A DNA stretch of 23,460 nt from Proteiniphilum sp. UBA5267 (GTDB lineage Bacteria; Bacteroidota; Bacteroidia; Bacteroidales; Dysgonomonadaceae), in contig DHTF01000090.1 of the NCBI GenBank assembly GCA_002411515.1, positions 29,268 to 52,727 on the forward strand. Reading direction: 5' to 3'. The translations under genes and the position numbers were made by a program. Under the pieces are notes generated by a model, which was not told the origin of the DNA, made no database searches, and saw only the letters and a list, made by a program, of their open reading frames with translations. Of the stretch, positions 22,518-23,460 are shown piece after piece (position 1 is the stretch's first letter; every line of letters begins with the position of its first letter).

Positions 22518-23460
22518 TTATTCTGACATGGGGAAGGTGACCTTGTAACGGATGGTTCCGTCGAGCAGGTGCAGCCAGGTGTCGAATTGGCGTTTGCCTT
22601 CATTGAGAACCACCACACGTGCTCCGTTCATTTGTGGTGTATAGGTTGTTTTCCAGCCACTGAAGCAGCCGTAGGCCAGCGCAATATCATGATAACTCAC
22701 GAGATAATCGTTCACATGATCGTGGCCGACAAATGTAGCCATCACATCACGCATCTCCCGCATGGCCAGGAACATGCCTGAGTTGAGCTCCGGTGCACAT
22801 TCATCTTCAAGCCTGACACCAACTCGGCTGTTTTTCTCATCATTCAATGCCATGCGATACTCAGGTAGAGGTATATGAAAGTAAGCCAGTGCCGGCAGGG
22901 GATTGAAATTGTTTTGTATGGTCTGTTGCAGGCTTTGTGCCTTGTACCAGTTTATCTGACCGGATGTAATCCAACCGTAGCCCTTCACCCCATCGATGGT
23001 GGAGTAGGCGCCTGAGTCGAAGCAGTAAATAAGGGCGGCTACTTTTAACCGATTTTGGCTGCTGTAAATGGGAATTACGTCGTTCATTACTCCCGGGACG
23101 CCGGGAACAGCAGGTGTGTTCAGGTTAAAGGGATAAGCAGTGACAAAGCGGGCAATCTCTTCCCTTGTCACATCCTGTTCATGGTCGTGGTTTCCCAGTG
23201 TCACCGCGAAGGGTATTTTGCGGTCGATGACCAGTTTTGTGAGGGCATCCCAACTCTCTTTTGCCGGTTTGCCGGTCACAATGTCACCTGTAAAAACCAC
23301 CATGTCGGGTTTCTCCTTGTCCAATACTCTGTTTATTAGCAACAGGGCGGTGTCCGATTTGGGATTCCCATTCTGGTAGTGGATGTCGGTAAACTGTACT
23401 ATTTTACATGTACCTTCCTTGTTGAAAGTGAGCTTCTGTGCATGCATTCCGTATGCCATC
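22518..23460 (-). CDS. Calcineurin-like metallophosphoesterase (5' end outside window)
   Basis: Dinuclear-metal phosphatase of the Dcr2/purple-acid-phosphatase-like group; 313 residues are visible. The first codons in view (MAYGMHAQKLTF) look like the tail of a signal peptide, so the true start is probably just beyond the right edge and the protein exported. Metal-ligand motifs appear in order: FTDIHYQNG (D-x-H), VVFTGDIVTG (GD), TLGNHDHE (GNHD), LAYFHIPLPEY (His), and ATFVGHDHVNDY (GHDH). All are intact. Downstream, at 39 nt, begins the broken arylsulfatase gene, so the three genes form one transcription unit. A role in releasing phosphate from a glycan, lipid or nucleotide is possible, but the sequence does not decide it. 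Confidence 0.88.
   Translation of the reverse strand, partial: MAYGMHAQKLTFNKEGTCKIVQFTDIHYQNGNPKSDTALLLINRVLDKEKPDMVVFTGDIVTGKPAKESWDALTKLVIDRKIPFAVTLGNHDHEQDVTREEIARFVTAYPFNLNTPAVPGVPGVMNDVIPIYSSQNRLKVAALIYCFDSGAYSTIDGVKGYGWITSGQINWYKAQSLQQTIQNNFNPLPALAYFHIPLPEYRMALNDEKNSRVGVRLEDECAPELNSGMFLAMREMRDVMATFVGHDHVNDYLVSYHDIALAYGCFSGWKTTYTPQMNGARVVVLNEGKRQFDTWLHLLDGTIRYKVTFPMSE

Overview
The window looks like a chromosomal segment of a Bacteroidota species, most likely order Bacteroidales; a Dysgonomonadaceae/Porphyromonadaceae-like member is a guess. The evidence is the A-rich leaders without Shine-Dalgarno sites, repeated matches to the Bacteroidetes promoter -7 box (TAnnTTTG) upstream of genes, lipoproteins with a short signal ending in Cys, a Bacteroidetes-type LptD, and a thrA / phosphoglycerate-mutase-like / thrC operon. 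I see no rRNA, tRNA, CRISPR array, transposase or phage gene. Most of it is core metabolism; the right-hand 5 kb is an accessory glycan-degradation segment.

Layout. 1-2431 (minus): two tandem, paralogous HlyD-type lipoprotein adaptors of a tripartite exporter; the first runs off the left edge. 2630-3532 (minus): a zinc-ribbon SAM methyltransferase. 3758-6385 (plus): alaS, with a hairpin in its leader. 6440-8755 (minus): a PlsC-like acyltransferase behind a bile acid:sodium symporter-family transporter. 8851-10113 (plus): rarA. 10110-13019 (minus): lptD, whose stop codon overlaps that of rarA. 13105-18120 (minus): the threonine operon thrA - apgM-like - thrC. 18645-20423 (plus): a GH123-type glycosidase lipoprotein. 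20515-23460 (minus): two sulfatase genes and a calcineurin-like phosphatase that runs off the right edge.

How they work together. ThrA makes aspartyl phosphate and homoserine, and ThrC makes threonine. No GHMP-type homoserine kinase (ThrB) is present; the apgM-like gene sits exactly in its place and probably supplies O-phosphohomoserine. Upstream of thrA, a predicted promoter is followed by a 21-24 codon ORF with six Thr codons and then several RNA hairpins. This looks like a threonine leader-peptide attenuator in a Bacteroidales, and it is the most interesting signal here.

The right-hand cluster (GH123 beta-N-acetylgalactosaminidase-like enzyme, two sulfatases, a phosphatase) suggests attack on sulfated GalNAc-containing glycans. 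However, both sulfatase genes carry internal deletions. One is an in-frame N-terminus/C-terminus fusion of 212 aa. The other has lost the formylglycine motif and changed frame. The cluster is therefore either decaying or misassembled.

Several of the longest possible reading frames start upstream of the likely true start, at TTG codons or across a promoter box. Corrected starts are given where the sequence supports them.
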